A stretch of 64,000 nt of DNA from NCBI GenBank assembly GCA_949298075.1, contig CASFVA010000051.1, positions 41,748 through 105,747 of the forward strand, written 5' to 3'. Positions 28,149 to 35,932 of this stretch are shown here, in pieces (position 1 is the first letter of the stretch; every line of letters starts with the position of its first letter). The stretch comes from an uncultured Lentisphaeria bacterium (GTDB lineage Bacteria > Verrucomicrobiota > Lentisphaeria > Victivallales > Victivallaceae). A program made the translations under genes and the position numbers. The notes beneath the pieces were generated by a model. That model ran no database searches, had not been told where the DNA came from, and saw nothing but the letters and a program-made list of their open reading frames with translations.

Positions 28149-28532
28149 AAGCGCTTGTCTCCCAAGTAAATACTCCCGAAAAAGCCTGATTCATTCACCA
28201 TCGTTCGAGTAAATATACATCACCACTTTGCTTTGTCAAGTCTGAACAGAGAGGCAAGATGCTGTATGGAACACATTGTGACAGTGTTCCATTTTGTCGT
28301 CTCCCGCATGTATTTTTATGAAAGCACGTCCCCGAAGTGCGAGCCCATGTCGGCTTCCGGCACGGTCACTGACACGTTTTCTGCACTTGAAAGTTTTGTC
28401 AGACGTCGTCTGTACATTCATTCAAACGCAGTCTAATGGTATTTTATTTCATTGACACACCATTTTATCTCATAAATTGGTCTTAAATTCAGGCAAAATG
28501 AATAAAAATAACGCTTTTTTGCAATAAAAGGG
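28149..28532. other. intergenic region with palindromes
   Basis: Between the DUF1553 operon promoter and the small-RNA promoter. It holds an inverted repeat TGGAACAC-N9-GTGTTCCA (28267-28291), a CAGAC-gtc-GTCTG repeat near 28400, and an isolated TTGACA at 28452 lacking a well spaced -10. No convincing gene is seen; the short frame at 28233-28436 has no ribosome binding site. Confidence 0.5.
28212..28239 (-). promoter_or_regulatory. promoter of the DUF1553-DUF1501-PPC-RidA operon
   Basis: On the minus strand TTGACA (28239-28234), 16-nt spacer, TATATT (28217-28212); transcription would start near 28205, about 57 nt before the first ATG. Confidence 0.75.
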
Positions 28533-28560
28533 TTGACTTATCCAGAAAAAAACGTACAAT
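28533..28560 (+). promoter_or_regulatory. promoter of the small-RNA candidate
   Basis: TTGACT (28533-28538), 16-nt spacer, TACAAT (28555-28560): a near-consensus promoter with no protein gene directly behind it. The predicted start at about 28567 coincides with the base of the RNA stem. Confidence 0.75.
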
Positions 28561-28566
28561 ATAGAC

Positions 28567-28659
28567 TGTTCAAGGTTAGTTTATTCAGGCTCCTATACGC
28601 AATTTCTCCTCTTCATAATTACTCCTCTAAGTGTCTGAATGGCTGACCTTGAATTTTTT
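28567..28659 (+). ncRNA. candidate small RNA with three phased CUCCU motifs
   Basis: A transcript from the promoter at 28533-28560 would fold into one long stem. The arm TTCAAGGTTAG (28569-28579) pairs with CTGACCTTGAA (28643-28653), extended inward by TTATTCAG (28581-28588) with CTGAATGG (28635-28642), followed by six T (28654-28659). So the 5' end is locked into its own terminator. The 46-nt loop is pyrimidine- and A-rich, carrying CTCCT at 28590, 28606 and 28622, exactly 16 nt apart. CUCCU is complementary to the AGGAG core of the ribosome binding sites used in this window. It matches no RNA family I can name; a 6S RNA would be about twice as long. Alternative: a leader/attenuator of the downstream exonuclease gene. 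Confidence 0.65.
28654..28659 (+). terminator. terminator T-run of the small-RNA candidate
   Basis: Six T directly after the 3' arm of the long stem described for the small RNA; together they form a Rho-independent terminator. Confidence 0.7.
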
Positions 28660-28792
28660 GTATTCTGGGCTTAAATTATCTCCCGGCACGCACGGCAGCC
28701 ATAAAAGTGTTCAATGTTTCAACAGAAAAGGCCGTTCTGGTTGATCCGGCCGTGCAGGTTTGAGAACTTTAGAAAATGATTGACTGACTTTG

Positions 28793-29785
28793 ATGAGTTC
28801 CGGAACCGTTGTTTTAATAGACGCTTACAGTCAGATTTTTCGGGCTTTTTACGCGCTTCGCACTTTAAGCGACTCTTCCGGGCGACCGACCAATGCCATA
28901 TTTGTATTCACCCGACTGCTAATTGGCATTGAACGCCAGTTTTCCGGTGAACTGGGCGGCATGTGCTTTGATTGCGGCAAAGTCGCATTCCGTCTGGCGC
29001 TTAATGCCGCCTACAAAGCCAACCGTCCTCCGATGCCCGAGGCCCTGAGCCGGCAGATTCCGGCCATTGGAGAATTGATTGATGCCTTTGGGTGGCCGCG
29101 GCTGCAGGCCGTGGGTTACGAGGCCGATGATCTCATCGGCGGATTCTGCCGGTCGCTGGAACATCACGATATCAAAATCATCAGCTCGGACAAAGACCTT
29201 TCCCAATTGGTTGACGACCATGCCAGGCTGCTGGTGCCAGCCAAAGGAGGTACATTTGAAGAACGCGGGCGCGATGAGGTCATGAGCAAATTCGGGGTGC
29301 CCCCCGAACTGATGGCGGATTATCTGGCTCTGGTCGGTGACAGCTCCGACAATATTGCCGGTGTGCCTGGAATCGGACCGAAAAGCGCGGCGGAACTGTT
29401 AAACAGTTGCGGTCCGATTGAAAACTGGCTGAGCGCTCCGGAAAAACTGCCTTGCAGCCGTTACGCTGCCAAACTCGCCGGGCATGATGATTTATTGCGC
29501 CGCAATCTGCAGCTGGTGCGGCTGCGCACTGAGCTGCCGGAGCAATTTGCCATTCCGCTGGCGGTGCTGAAGCGGAAAAAACCGGATTGGGAACGCATTG
29601 CCGCAATCTGCCGCGATCATGAGTTGAAAAGCATTCTGCGGGAATTGCCGCAGGGCTCTCTCCACCCTACCCCGGATGCGCCGGATGATCTCTTTGCTGC
29701 TGCAAACCTCGTGCCGGAAGCGGCCGACAATGACCGCCACCCCAATGAGGCGGAACCGCAAATGGTTCAGGGTGAATTATTTTAA
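28793..29785 (+). CDS. stand-alone 5'-3' exonuclease (Pol I N-terminal / FEN-like)
   Basis: 330 residues, covering only the 5'-nuclease domain. LIDAYSQIFRAFYAL, the acidic metal ligands in GYEADDLIG and SSDKDLSQLV, and GDSSDNIAGVPGIGPKSAAELL (helix-hairpin-helix) are diagnostic. It would remove RNA primers and flaps. It lacks the polymerase and 3'-5' domains of Pol I. The protein ends in QGELF, which resembles the beta-clamp-binding pentapeptide (QLxLF type). ATG at 28793 is chosen over TTG at 28790; no strong ribosome binding site is seen. The 130-nt leader contains a GGCCG/CGGCC hairpin. Confidence 0.92.
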   Translation: MSSGTVVLIDAYSQIFRAFYALRTLSDSSGRPTNAIFVFTRLLIGIERQFSGELGGMCFDCGKVAFRLALNAAYKANRPPMPEALSRQIPAIGELIDAFGWPRLQAVGYEADDLIGGFCRSLEHHDIKIISSDKDLSQLVDDHARLLVPAKGGTFEERGRDEVMSKFGVPPELMADYLALVGDSSDNIAGVPGIGPKSAAELLNSCGPIENWLSAPEKLPCSRYAAKLAGHDDLLRRNLQLVRLRTELPEQFAIPLAVLKRKKPDWERIAAICRDHELKSILRELPQGSLHPTPDAPDDLFAAANLVPEAADNDRHPNEAEPQMVQGELF

Positions 29786-29847
29786 TGTGTTGATCTGTTT
29801 GTTTTATTCTCGTCCATAGTGCAATCAATTTTAACAGCGAGGACACC

Positions 29848-30834
29848 ATGTACTCTCCATCCAATGAACGTTATTCCGTCATTCCCTACCGGCGCTGCGG
29901 AGCAAGCGGGTTGAAGCTGCCCGTGATTTCACTGGGATTTTGGCACAACTTCGGCTCCGTGGACCGGTATGAGAACTGCCGTGAAATCGCCCGAGCGGCA
30001 TTTGATCACGGAATTACTCATTTCGATCTGGCGAACAATTATGGCCCGGTTCCCGGGTCAGCTGAACAAACCATGGGGCGGCTGTTAAAAGATGATTTCG
30101 GAGTCTGGCGCGACGAACTGGTGATTTCGACCAAGGCCGGATATCACATGTGGGAGGGCCCATACGGCGACTTCGGCTCCCGCAAATATCTGATGGCCAG
30201 CTGTGATCAGAGCCTTAAACGCATGGGGCTGGATTATGTGGACATTTTCTACCATCATCGTCCGGATCCGGAAACTCCACTGGAAGAATCCATGCTGGCT
30301 CTTGATGCCATTGTGCGCTCCGGCAAGGCGCTTTACGTCGGAATATCCAACTATCCGGCTCCTGAAGCCGCCCGGGCCATTGCCATGCTGCGCGACATGA
30401 AAACGCCGTTCATAATCCATCAGATGCGGTGCAACATGCTTGATCGCAACCACGAAAGACAGGGGCTCTTTGACTTGCTCGAACGGGAAAAAGTGGGTGG
30501 GATTGCGTTTTCTCCGTTGGCCCAGGGCATTCTGACTGATCGATATCTCAATGGGATTCCGAACGACTCCCGGGTTGCTCGCGGCGGTTATCTAAAAGCG
30601 GCGCAACTTACCGATGAAGTTCTTGACAAGGCTCGGAGGCTTAACGAATTTGCACAGAAGCACGGCCGCTCCCTGGCTCAGCTGGCCCTGCTCTGGGTGC
30701 TTAAACGGCCCGGAATGACCTCCGCCCTGATCGGTGCCAGCCGGACGTCTCAGCTACTTGAAGCAGTTGAAGGCATCGGGAAAGGAGATCTTGAAACCGA
30801 AGCCTGGAACGAAGTGGAGAAAATGATCAGCTAA
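29848..30834 (+). CDS. aldo/keto reductase, YghZ/GPR-like
   Basis: 328 residues, TIM-barrel NADPH-dependent reductase. The catalytic tetrad can be traced: FDLANNYG (Asp and Tyr), the lysine in VISTKAGY, and the histidine in DIFYHHRPDPETP. GSAEQTMGRLLKDDF and FSPLAQGILTDRYLNGIP are characteristic of the E. coli YghZ (L-glyceraldehyde 3-phosphate reductase) subfamily. GCGAGGAC precedes the ATG. It stands alone downstream of the exonuclease and is closed by a GC-rich hairpin. Confidence 0.92.
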   Translation: MYSPSNERYSVIPYRRCGASGLKLPVISLGFWHNFGSVDRYENCREIARAAFDHGITHFDLANNYGPVPGSAEQTMGRLLKDDFGVWRDELVISTKAGYHMWEGPYGDFGSRKYLMASCDQSLKRMGLDYVDIFYHHRPDPETPLEESMLALDAIVRSGKALYVGISNYPAPEAARAIAMLRDMKTPFIIHQMRCNMLDRNHERQGLFDLLEREKVGGIAFSPLAQGILTDRYLNGIPNDSRVARGGYLKAAQLTDEVLDKARRLNEFAQKHGRSLAQLALLWVLKRPGMTSALIGASRTSQLLEAVEGIGKGDLETEAWNEVEKMIS

Positions 30835-30835
30835 G

Positions 30836-30868
30836 CGGAGGGCTCCGGAACTGTCCGGAGCCCCTCCG
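30836..30868. terminator. GC-rich hairpin between convergent genes
   Basis: CGGAGG-GCTCCGGA, 4-nt loop ACTG, TCCGGAGC-CCCTCCG: a 14-bp stem with one bulge, placed directly after the aldo/keto reductase stop and before the converging Spy-like gene. No T-run on either strand, so it is a hairpin barrier rather than a textbook terminator. Confidence 0.6.
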
Positions 30869-30906
30869 TGTCTGCCCCTCCCAACTTGTCGCCGGCCGAA
30901 GCGGAG

Positions 30907-31545
30907 TCAGTTACTGGGAGGAGGCGGCAATTCAGCATGATGCGGAGGAACCTCACGTTTTTTTTCGCCGTGCCGACGGGGCGGCGGCCCGCCAAACCAG
31001 CGAAACGGAGCGCCTTTCAGTATCTCTTCAACTTGGACCGCAATAATTTCATCTGCTTTTGCGGACCGTTTATCCAGTTCCCGCTCCAAGTTGGCGGTAC
31101 GGCGCTTCATATTTTCAAGCTGCAGCCGGTTTTCCGCCAAGCGGCGATGAAAATCGGATTTCACCATGCTGGAGATTTTGTCCTTTATTCGTTTTTTTTC
31201 ATCCGGCGACTCCTGTCTTGCATACTCGTCCACCAAAGCCTGCAGGGTTTTGACCCGCGCGACTTCTTCCAAATACAACGCATCGGTCTTCTCTTTCATC
31301 ACCGCTCGGAATTTTTCCGGATCAGTGCGCTGCAACACCATCAGAGCCTGACGTTCGTTTTCAGTCATCTGAGCCATCACCCGCCAGGCCCCCGGCCCAC
31401 GCCTAAAACGCTCCCGGCCATCCGGCCGCTTTTTCACGGTCGGCGGCTGGTCGTTAACCGGACCGGCAGGCTCCGCCGGAGCTCCAATCAGGGTGGCGCC
31501 CCAAAAAGCACCGCAGAGCAATGCCATCATCTGAAACTTTTTCAT
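30907..31545 (-). CDS. Spy/CpxP-like periplasmic helical protein
   Basis: 212 residues: signal peptide (cleavage near LIGAPA), proline-rich linker, then a long charged helical region (residues about 60-170, RLAENRLQLENMKRRTANLERELDKR) and a proline/histidine-rich tail (HHAELPPPPSN). The layout resembles heavy-metal-sensing or chaperone-like Spy/ZraP/CpxP proteins, without a clear LTxxQ motif. It is the third gene after an ECF sigma factor and a one-pass anti-sigma-like protein, suggesting an envelope-stress effector or modulator of that switch. Confidence 0.6.
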   Translation of the reverse strand: MKKFQMMALLCGAFWGATLIGAPAEPAGPVNDQPPTVKKRPDGRERFRRGPGAWRVMAQMTENERQALMVLQRTDPEKFRAVMKEKTDALYLEEVARVKTLQALVDEYARQESPDEKKRIKDKISSMVKSDFHRRLAENRLQLENMKRRTANLERELDKRSAKADEIIAVQVEEILKGAPFRWFGGPPPRRHGEKKREVPPHHAELPPPPSN

Positions 31546-31561
31546 ATTGTATCTCCTTACA

Positions 31562-31906
31562 TCATTGCAGAGACAGCTCTGACACCGCCTGAGCCCCGGA
31601 GTTCAGACTGAAATAGAGATTGTAATTTTCCTGTTCCAATTTGGACCAATCTGCCAGAGCCAGCAACTCTTCTGTCCGCGCCTTCTCTCCCCTGGCCGAC
31701 GTGGATTCAAAGTGCTGAATCCAGATAATTCCCACCGCAGCCACCACCGCCGCAGCCGAAACCAGCGACCAGATCGCCCTCCCCCATAACAGTCTGCGCC
31801 GTGCGATGTCCCGAGCCCGGGCTGTAGCCGCGGCCAGAATCCGACCATCGAGTTCAGCCGGAGGGTCGGCATGAATCAACACATCGAATCTATCAAAATC
31901 TTTCAT
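31562..31906 (-). CDS. single-pass membrane protein, probable anti-sigma factor
   Basis: 114 residues: about 50 cytoplasmic residues (FDRFDVLIHADPPAELDGRIL), one transmembrane helix (AIWSLVSAAAVVAAVGIIWIQ) and about 45 periplasmic residues. Position directly after an ECF sigma gene and the topology are those of membrane anti-sigma factors; no zinc-binding HxxxCxxC motif is present. Start at 31906 follows AGGTGG; the frame to 31936 is less likely. Confidence 0.65.
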   Translation of the reverse strand: MKDFDRFDVLIHADPPAELDGRILAAATARARDIARRRLLWGRAIWSLVSAAAVVAAVGIIWIQHFESTSARGEKARTEELLALADWSKLEQENYNLYFSLNSGAQAVSELSLQ

Positions 31907-31942
31907 AATCCACCTGCCTTCTTCCAGATATTGCAAAAAAAT

Positions 31943-32509
31943 TCACTCCAGCAAACCGCCCCTATCAATTCCGGCGATGAACTTCCGGAGGTTTTTTAGC
32001 GCATACTGCATACGACTCAAAACGGTGTTGATTGAACACCCCTGCACTTCGGCAATCTCTTTGAAAGCCAAATCCTGCTGACGCAGCAAAAAAACCTCAC
32101 GCTGCTCCTCCGGCAACCGGGAAACTGCCGCGCCTATGACACTGGAGAGTTCATTCAAGTCGAGCTCCCGGGTCGGGCTGCTGCCCGGCGGCGCAATTGT
32201 TTCCGGGAACTCTTCCGGGTCCACCGCAGTCAGCAGACGGTTGCGGCGCCAGCGATCAATGAAAATATTGCGCGCCATGCGAAACAACCAGGCGCTGAAC
32301 CGGCCTTCATCCCGGTATTGGGGCAGTTTGTCGATAACCCGCAGCCAGGTCTCCTCAAAGACCTCGTCCACTTCTCCGGAGTCATTGCCAATCAGGTTGT
32401 TGAGGAATCCATAAAGCTGTCTGCGGTAACGATGATAAAGCAACTCAAATGCGTATTCATCGCCTTTCCCGAAAGCTCGTATCAATGCTATATCACTGGA
32501 TTCAGTCAT
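31943..32509 (-). CDS. ECF-type RNA polymerase sigma factor
   Basis: 188 residues. Region 2 (FELLYHRYRRQLYGFLNNLIG, EVFEETWLRVIDKL, FSAWLFRMARNIFIDRWRR) and region 4 (AVSRLPEEQREVFLLRQQDLAFKEIA with the helix-turn-helix GCSINTVLSRMQYALKNLRK) are both complete; region 3 is missing as expected. It heads a three-gene cassette with the membrane protein and Spy-like protein. No autoregulated ECF promoter could be picked out upstream. Confidence 0.95.
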   Translation of the reverse strand: MTESSDIALIRAFGKGDEYAFELLYHRYRRQLYGFLNNLIGNDSGEVDEVFEETWLRVIDKLPQYRDEGRFSAWLFRMARNIFIDRWRRNRLLTAVDPEEFPETIAPPGSSPTRELDLNELSSVIGAAVSRLPEEQREVFLLRQQDLAFKEIAEVQGCSINTVLSRMQYALKNLRKFIAGIDRGGLLE

Positions 32510-32574
32510 GGTTCCGTACCGGGCATTTTCATATCACACCCTTTTAACGGATTCGGTCGGCAAAAATTGTACAA

Positions 32575-32955
32575 TCAACGCGAAAAAGTAAGAAATCGCC
32601 AGAATTCCACATCCGCCGGCAACAAGTCAGCCGGTGTTTCAGAGGTAAGCTCGGTCCAGCAGAACCGCTGTCCCTCCTGGGGGATGATTACCGCATCCGG
32701 AGCAACTCCGGTCCGCATGAAACGTATTTTCACCCCGCCGGAGGTACGAATGCGGTACATACAGTCAAACACCGTTGACTCTACCCCGAGCTCTTCTTTG
32801 AGCTCCCGGCGCAAAGCCTCCGCCGGAGTTTCACCTTGCTCGATTTTCCCGCCGGGAAATTCCCACCCGGCGGGGGGTTTGTCCGGCGGGCGCAAACATA
32901 ACAACACCTGGTCTGCCCGGCAAATGACCGCGGCCACCACTTCAATTTCCGCCAT
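32575..32955 (-). CDS. Nudix hydrolase, MutT-like
   Basis: 126 residues with a complete Nudix box starting GGKIEQGETPAEALRREL and ending KEELGV. Length and the early ICRADQVLLCLRPP and WEFPGGK segments fit MutT (8-oxo-dGTP pyrophosphohydrolase) and related housecleaning enzymes. It starts 2 nt after the M50 gene stop, the tail of a run that begins with rhomboid. Confidence 0.92.
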   Translation of the reverse strand: MAEIEVVAAVICRADQVLLCLRPPDKPPAGWEFPGGKIEQGETPAEALRRELKEELGVESTVFDCMYRIRTSGGVKIRFMRTGVAPDAVIIPQEGQRFCWTELTSETPADLLPADVEFWRFLTFSR

Positions 32956-32957
32956 GC

Positions 32958-33602
32958 CTATGCCACTCCTACGCCAGCCAGCAGTCTGGTAATCCAGTAT
33001 AATTCTGTTTCGCAGATAAAGTGGGCCAGATCAAACAACACGTTGAAAGAAAAAATCATCAGAACAATCAGCAGAAATGTTGCGCCGCGCACCCATTCCG
33101 AATCCCGTTCCGTCAACCTCGGGCAAATTGAGCTGAGCACGCTCCAGCCATCCAATGGGGGCACCGGAAGCAGATTAAATATGCCAAGCACAATATTTAA
33201 TACAGCTCCGTAAAACAGCATGCGTATGGCAAACCCGTTGTCCTCTGCCCAGATACAAACCGCATAGCAAATCAGCAGAAAAAATTGTGACAACAAAAGA
33301 TTCGTCACCGGGCCGGCCACCGCCACAACCGCCGGACCATAACGCCAGCGCATCCGGCGGGGATTGACCGGAACCGCACCCCATGCCAATCCGACAAAAC
33401 AGAAAGTCAACAACGAAATCCACCCCATTTGTTTGAACGGACTGAGGGTGAGATGGCCGCGTTCCGCTGCCGTCGGATCGCCGCATTTCAAAGCGGTCCA
33501 GGCATGCATGTACTCATGGCAGCAGACGGACAATACCACAATTATTCCCACTGTGAAAAAAAACTGGGGATCCTTAAAGAGATAGTGAATGAAAAGCTGC
33601 AT
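32958..33602 (-). CDS. site-2-protease family (M50) membrane metalloprotease
   Basis: 214 residues, about six membrane segments. The zinc motif is HEYMHAW (HExxH) in the first helices and the second ligand site is NLLPVPPLDGWSVL. There is no PDZ domain, which places it with the small M50B / SREBP-cleavage-like proteases of unknown substrate. It lies between the Nif3-like and Nudix genes. Confidence 0.9.
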   Translation of the reverse strand: MQLFIHYLFKDPQFFFTVGIIVVLSVCCHEYMHAWTALKCGDPTAAERGHLTLSPFKQMGWISLLTFCFVGLAWGAVPVNPRRMRWRYGPAVVAVAGPVTNLLLSQFFLLICYAVCIWAEDNGFAIRMLFYGAVLNIVLGIFNLLPVPPLDGWSVLSSICPRLTERDSEWVRGATFLLIVLMIFSFNVLFDLAHFICETELYWITRLLAGVGVA

Positions 33603-33619
33603 ATAATATTGCGGCCCGC

Positions 33620-33955
33620 TCAGGCTTCGTTTTCAAAAGGCAGGTTGACGAGTTCAAAGATATAACAGGCCGGAGTTTCATACGGATGATTCCGACGCAG
33701 CGCGGCTTGAACGTCTCCGAGATGGCACTCCGCCACCAGGGTTTCCAGCTTGATTTCCGGCACCCGGGCTGTCACGCCGATTTCTCCGACCGCAGGCGAA
33801 CTGCCGGGCTGCGGACAAAACTCCCCTTGTCCTGCGACGGTCCAAAAACATCCGGAGTAGTTGCCGTAACGTCCGGCGCCGGCGGCAGCTAACGCCGCCT
33901 TTAACGCCTCCGCCGCGAAATCCGGCACATAAGTCTCCAGTTTATAGTACCTCAT
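33620..33955 (-). CDS. stand-alone YqfO/Nif3 insertion-domain protein
   Basis: 111 residues. The sequence GAGRYGNYSGCFWTVAGQG followed by RVPEIKLETLV and HPYETPACYIFEL matches the CutA-like domain found inserted in bacterial Nif3/YqfO (DUF34) proteins, but here it is the whole gene. Its start overlaps the queA stop by 4 nt (ATGA). Role unknown; the domain fold resembles PII-like binding proteins. Confidence 0.8.
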   Translation of the reverse strand: MRYYKLETYVPDFAAEALKAALAAAGAGRYGNYSGCFWTVAGQGEFCPQPGSSPAVGEIGVTARVPEIKLETLVAECHLGDVQAALRRNHPYETPACYIFELVNLPFENEA

Positions 33956-35013
33956 TTCAACAACATGCAGTCACCGTAGCTGTAAAACCGCATTTTTTCC
34001 CGTTTGGCCAGCTCGTAAGCAGCCAAAACCTTTTCCCGATCACAAAAACACGAAACCAGCATCAGCAAAGTACTTTTCGGCAGGTGAAAATTGGTCAGCA
34101 ACATATCAACCGCCCGAATCCGATAAGGTGGATACAGAAAAATGTCAGTTCGGTCATGCCGCCCGCTGACGCCACCGTCAGGGGCGGCACAGCTTTCCAA
34201 GACTCTGACGGTGGTGGTCCCGACCGCCATCACTTTCCGTCCAGCCGCATGAACGGCATTGATCTGTTCCGCGACCTGATCCGGCAACCAGAATTCTTCA
34301 AAGTGCATCTTATGTTCTTCAACATGCTCACTGCTAACGGGTTTAAAGGTCCCGGCCCCGACGTGCAAGGTGAGTTCAGCGATGCCGACCCCGCGGGCTG
34401 AAATCCGGGATAAAACCTCCCGGGTGAAATGGAGTCCGGCAGTTGGTGCAGCCACCGCCCCGGGAGCTGAAGCGTAAACGGTTTGATAACGCTCCTCGTC
34501 TTCCGCTTCCGCGTCCCGGTTGAGATAGGGCGGCAATGGAATGTGGCCGTAACAGCGGTGCAGACGCTCTATGTCCGCCGAAGAAAAAACAATCCGATAA
34601 CTGCCATCGGCGTTTTTGCCATCCACAGTAAAAAAATCCCCGACGGAATTGGGGCGGCCTTTCCGGTCAAGCAAAACAGCCCGCACTCCGGTTTTGGCTC
34701 GCTTGCCAGGCTTGAGCAATACATTCCAGGCCGCCGGAGACACCCCGGCGCAAGGCTCCAGTAAAAGCAACTCGAAACGCGCTCCGCTCTCCGCCTTGAC
34801 GGCAAACATCCGCCCCGGCAGGACCCGGGTGTTATTGCAGACCAGCAAGTCCCCGGGATTCAAATAATCAACCACATCCCGGAAAGGGTGGATCTGCGCC
34901 TCCCCGGAGCAGCGATCCAACACCAGCATACGCGACTCGTCGCGCCGCGGAGCCGGATAACGTGCAATCAGCTCCTCAGGGAGATCGTAATCGAACCAAG
35001 CAGTCTCAAGCAT
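33952..35013 (-). CDS. queA: S-adenosylmethionine:tRNA ribosyltransferase-isomerase
   Basis: 353 residues, usual length. FDYDLPEELIARYPAPRRDESRMLVLD, DLLVCNNTRVLPGR, APTAGLHFT and LTLHVGAGTFKPV are QueA hallmarks. It transfers and isomerises the ribosyl part of AdoMet onto preQ1-tRNA to make epoxyqueuosine. No other queuosine gene is in the window. It begins 5 nt after the rhomboid gene. Confidence 0.97.
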   Translation of the reverse strand: MLETAWFDYDLPEELIARYPAPRRDESRMLVLDRCSGEAQIHPFRDVVDYLNPGDLLVCNNTRVLPGRMFAVKAESGARFELLLLEPCAGVSPAAWNVLLKPGKRAKTGVRAVLLDRKGRPNSVGDFFTVDGKNADGSYRIVFSSADIERLHRCYGHIPLPPYLNRDAEAEDEERYQTVYASAPGAVAAPTAGLHFTREVLSRISARGVGIAELTLHVGAGTFKPVSSEHVEEHKMHFEEFWLPDQVAEQINAVHAAGRKVMAVGTTTVRVLESCAAPDGGVSGRHDRTDIFLYPPYRIRAVDMLLTNFHLPKSTLLMLVSCFCDREKVLAAYELAKREKMRFYSYGDCMLLK

Positions 35014-35018
35014 GAAAA

Positions 35019-35891
35019 CTACCGCCCTCCCCGCATCTCTTCGCGGGCGCGTTTAAGCCTTGACAGCTCATATTCGGTCAGGCTGTTGATACCGGTGCTG
35101 GAAATTTTATCCAGCAAAGCATCCAATTCAGCCGAACTCACCGGCCCCTCCTGTTTGCCGGATGCGGCGCCTCCCGGCGTCCGGTATTCACTTCGACTCC
35201 AGTTTTTGGTCCGACTGTCACCGGTAATGCGTTCTTTTCCGGGACGCCAAGCCAGCGGATCCCACGCCACCCGGCGCCCGAACAGCATTTTGATGAATAT
35301 ATACCCCCCCAGAAATCCCCCCAGATGCGCCAAATGGGCAACGCCATCCGAGCGTCCCATTTCCATCAGGACCTCCAGAATTGTATAGCAAACCACTAAG
35401 GTCGAAGTCTTGAGCGGGGTAAAAGGCAGAAAGAGCATCACAAATTTTCGGTCGGGTTCCAACATCGCCGCCGCCATCATTACCGCACAGACCGCACCGC
35501 TGGCTCCGACCAGCATGGCCGGCTGCCCCCAGTTAAACACGAGAAATATCAGATTGCCTGACAATACGCCGACGACATAGAGAACGGCCAGATTAACCGC
35601 TCGCATATAGGGCACAACCAATCCGCCAAACAAATACAGTCCCCACATGTTGAATAAAATATGGGAGAAGTCAGCATGCAGAAACCCTGCTGTCAGCAAC
35701 TGAAAAAACTGAAAACCGCCAGGCGCACAGGTCAAAGCCAAACGGGTATACCAGCCGGATCCCGGTGCGGCAAAGATCAAATACATCAGGACATTGATGC
35801 CGATCAGAATCCACATCATGCCGTATGATGACAATTCAGAATCACGCCCGTCCCCTTCCGGGCGCGAATACCCCCGGTCATAAAATCCCAT
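35019..35891 (-). CDS. rhomboid-family intramembrane serine protease
   Basis: 290 residues, six membrane helices. The catalytic serine is in GASGAVCAVM and the histidine in HLAHLGGFLGGY; FLHADFSHILFNMWGLYLFG is the typical N-terminal loop. The soluble C-terminal tail (residues about 205-290) ends in a conserved short helical module (LDALLDKISSTGINSLTEYE) common in rhomboids of this superphylum. It starts 41 nt after the PilX-like gene and heads the queA run. Confidence 0.93.
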   Translation of the reverse strand: MGFYDRGYSRPEGDGRDSELSSYGMMWILIGINVLMYLIFAAPGSGWYTRLALTCAPGGFQFFQLLTAGFLHADFSHILFNMWGLYLFGGLVVPYMRAVNLAVLYVVGVLSGNLIFLVFNWGQPAMLVGASGAVCAVMMAAAMLEPDRKFVMLFLPFTPLKTSTLVVCYTILEVLMEMGRSDGVAHLAHLGGFLGGYIFIKMLFGRRVAWDPLAWRPGKERITGDSRTKNWSRSEYRTPGGAASGKQEGPVSSAELDALLDKISSTGINSLTEYELSRLKRAREEMRGGR

Positions 35892-35932
35892 AAAAATACG
35901 CTCCCCTCTCCTCGGCTCTCCCGGCCTGCGGA

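Noticed and set aside
28452..28457. Isolated TTGACA upstream of the small RNA
   Set aside because: No -10 element at 16-18 nt; the promoter at 28533 is far better.
28736..28747. TCTGGTTGATCC, identical to the 5' start of archaeal/eukaryal small-subunit rRNA
   Set aside because: Only 12 bases match and nothing rRNA-like follows; chance, part of a small hairpin in the exonuclease leader.
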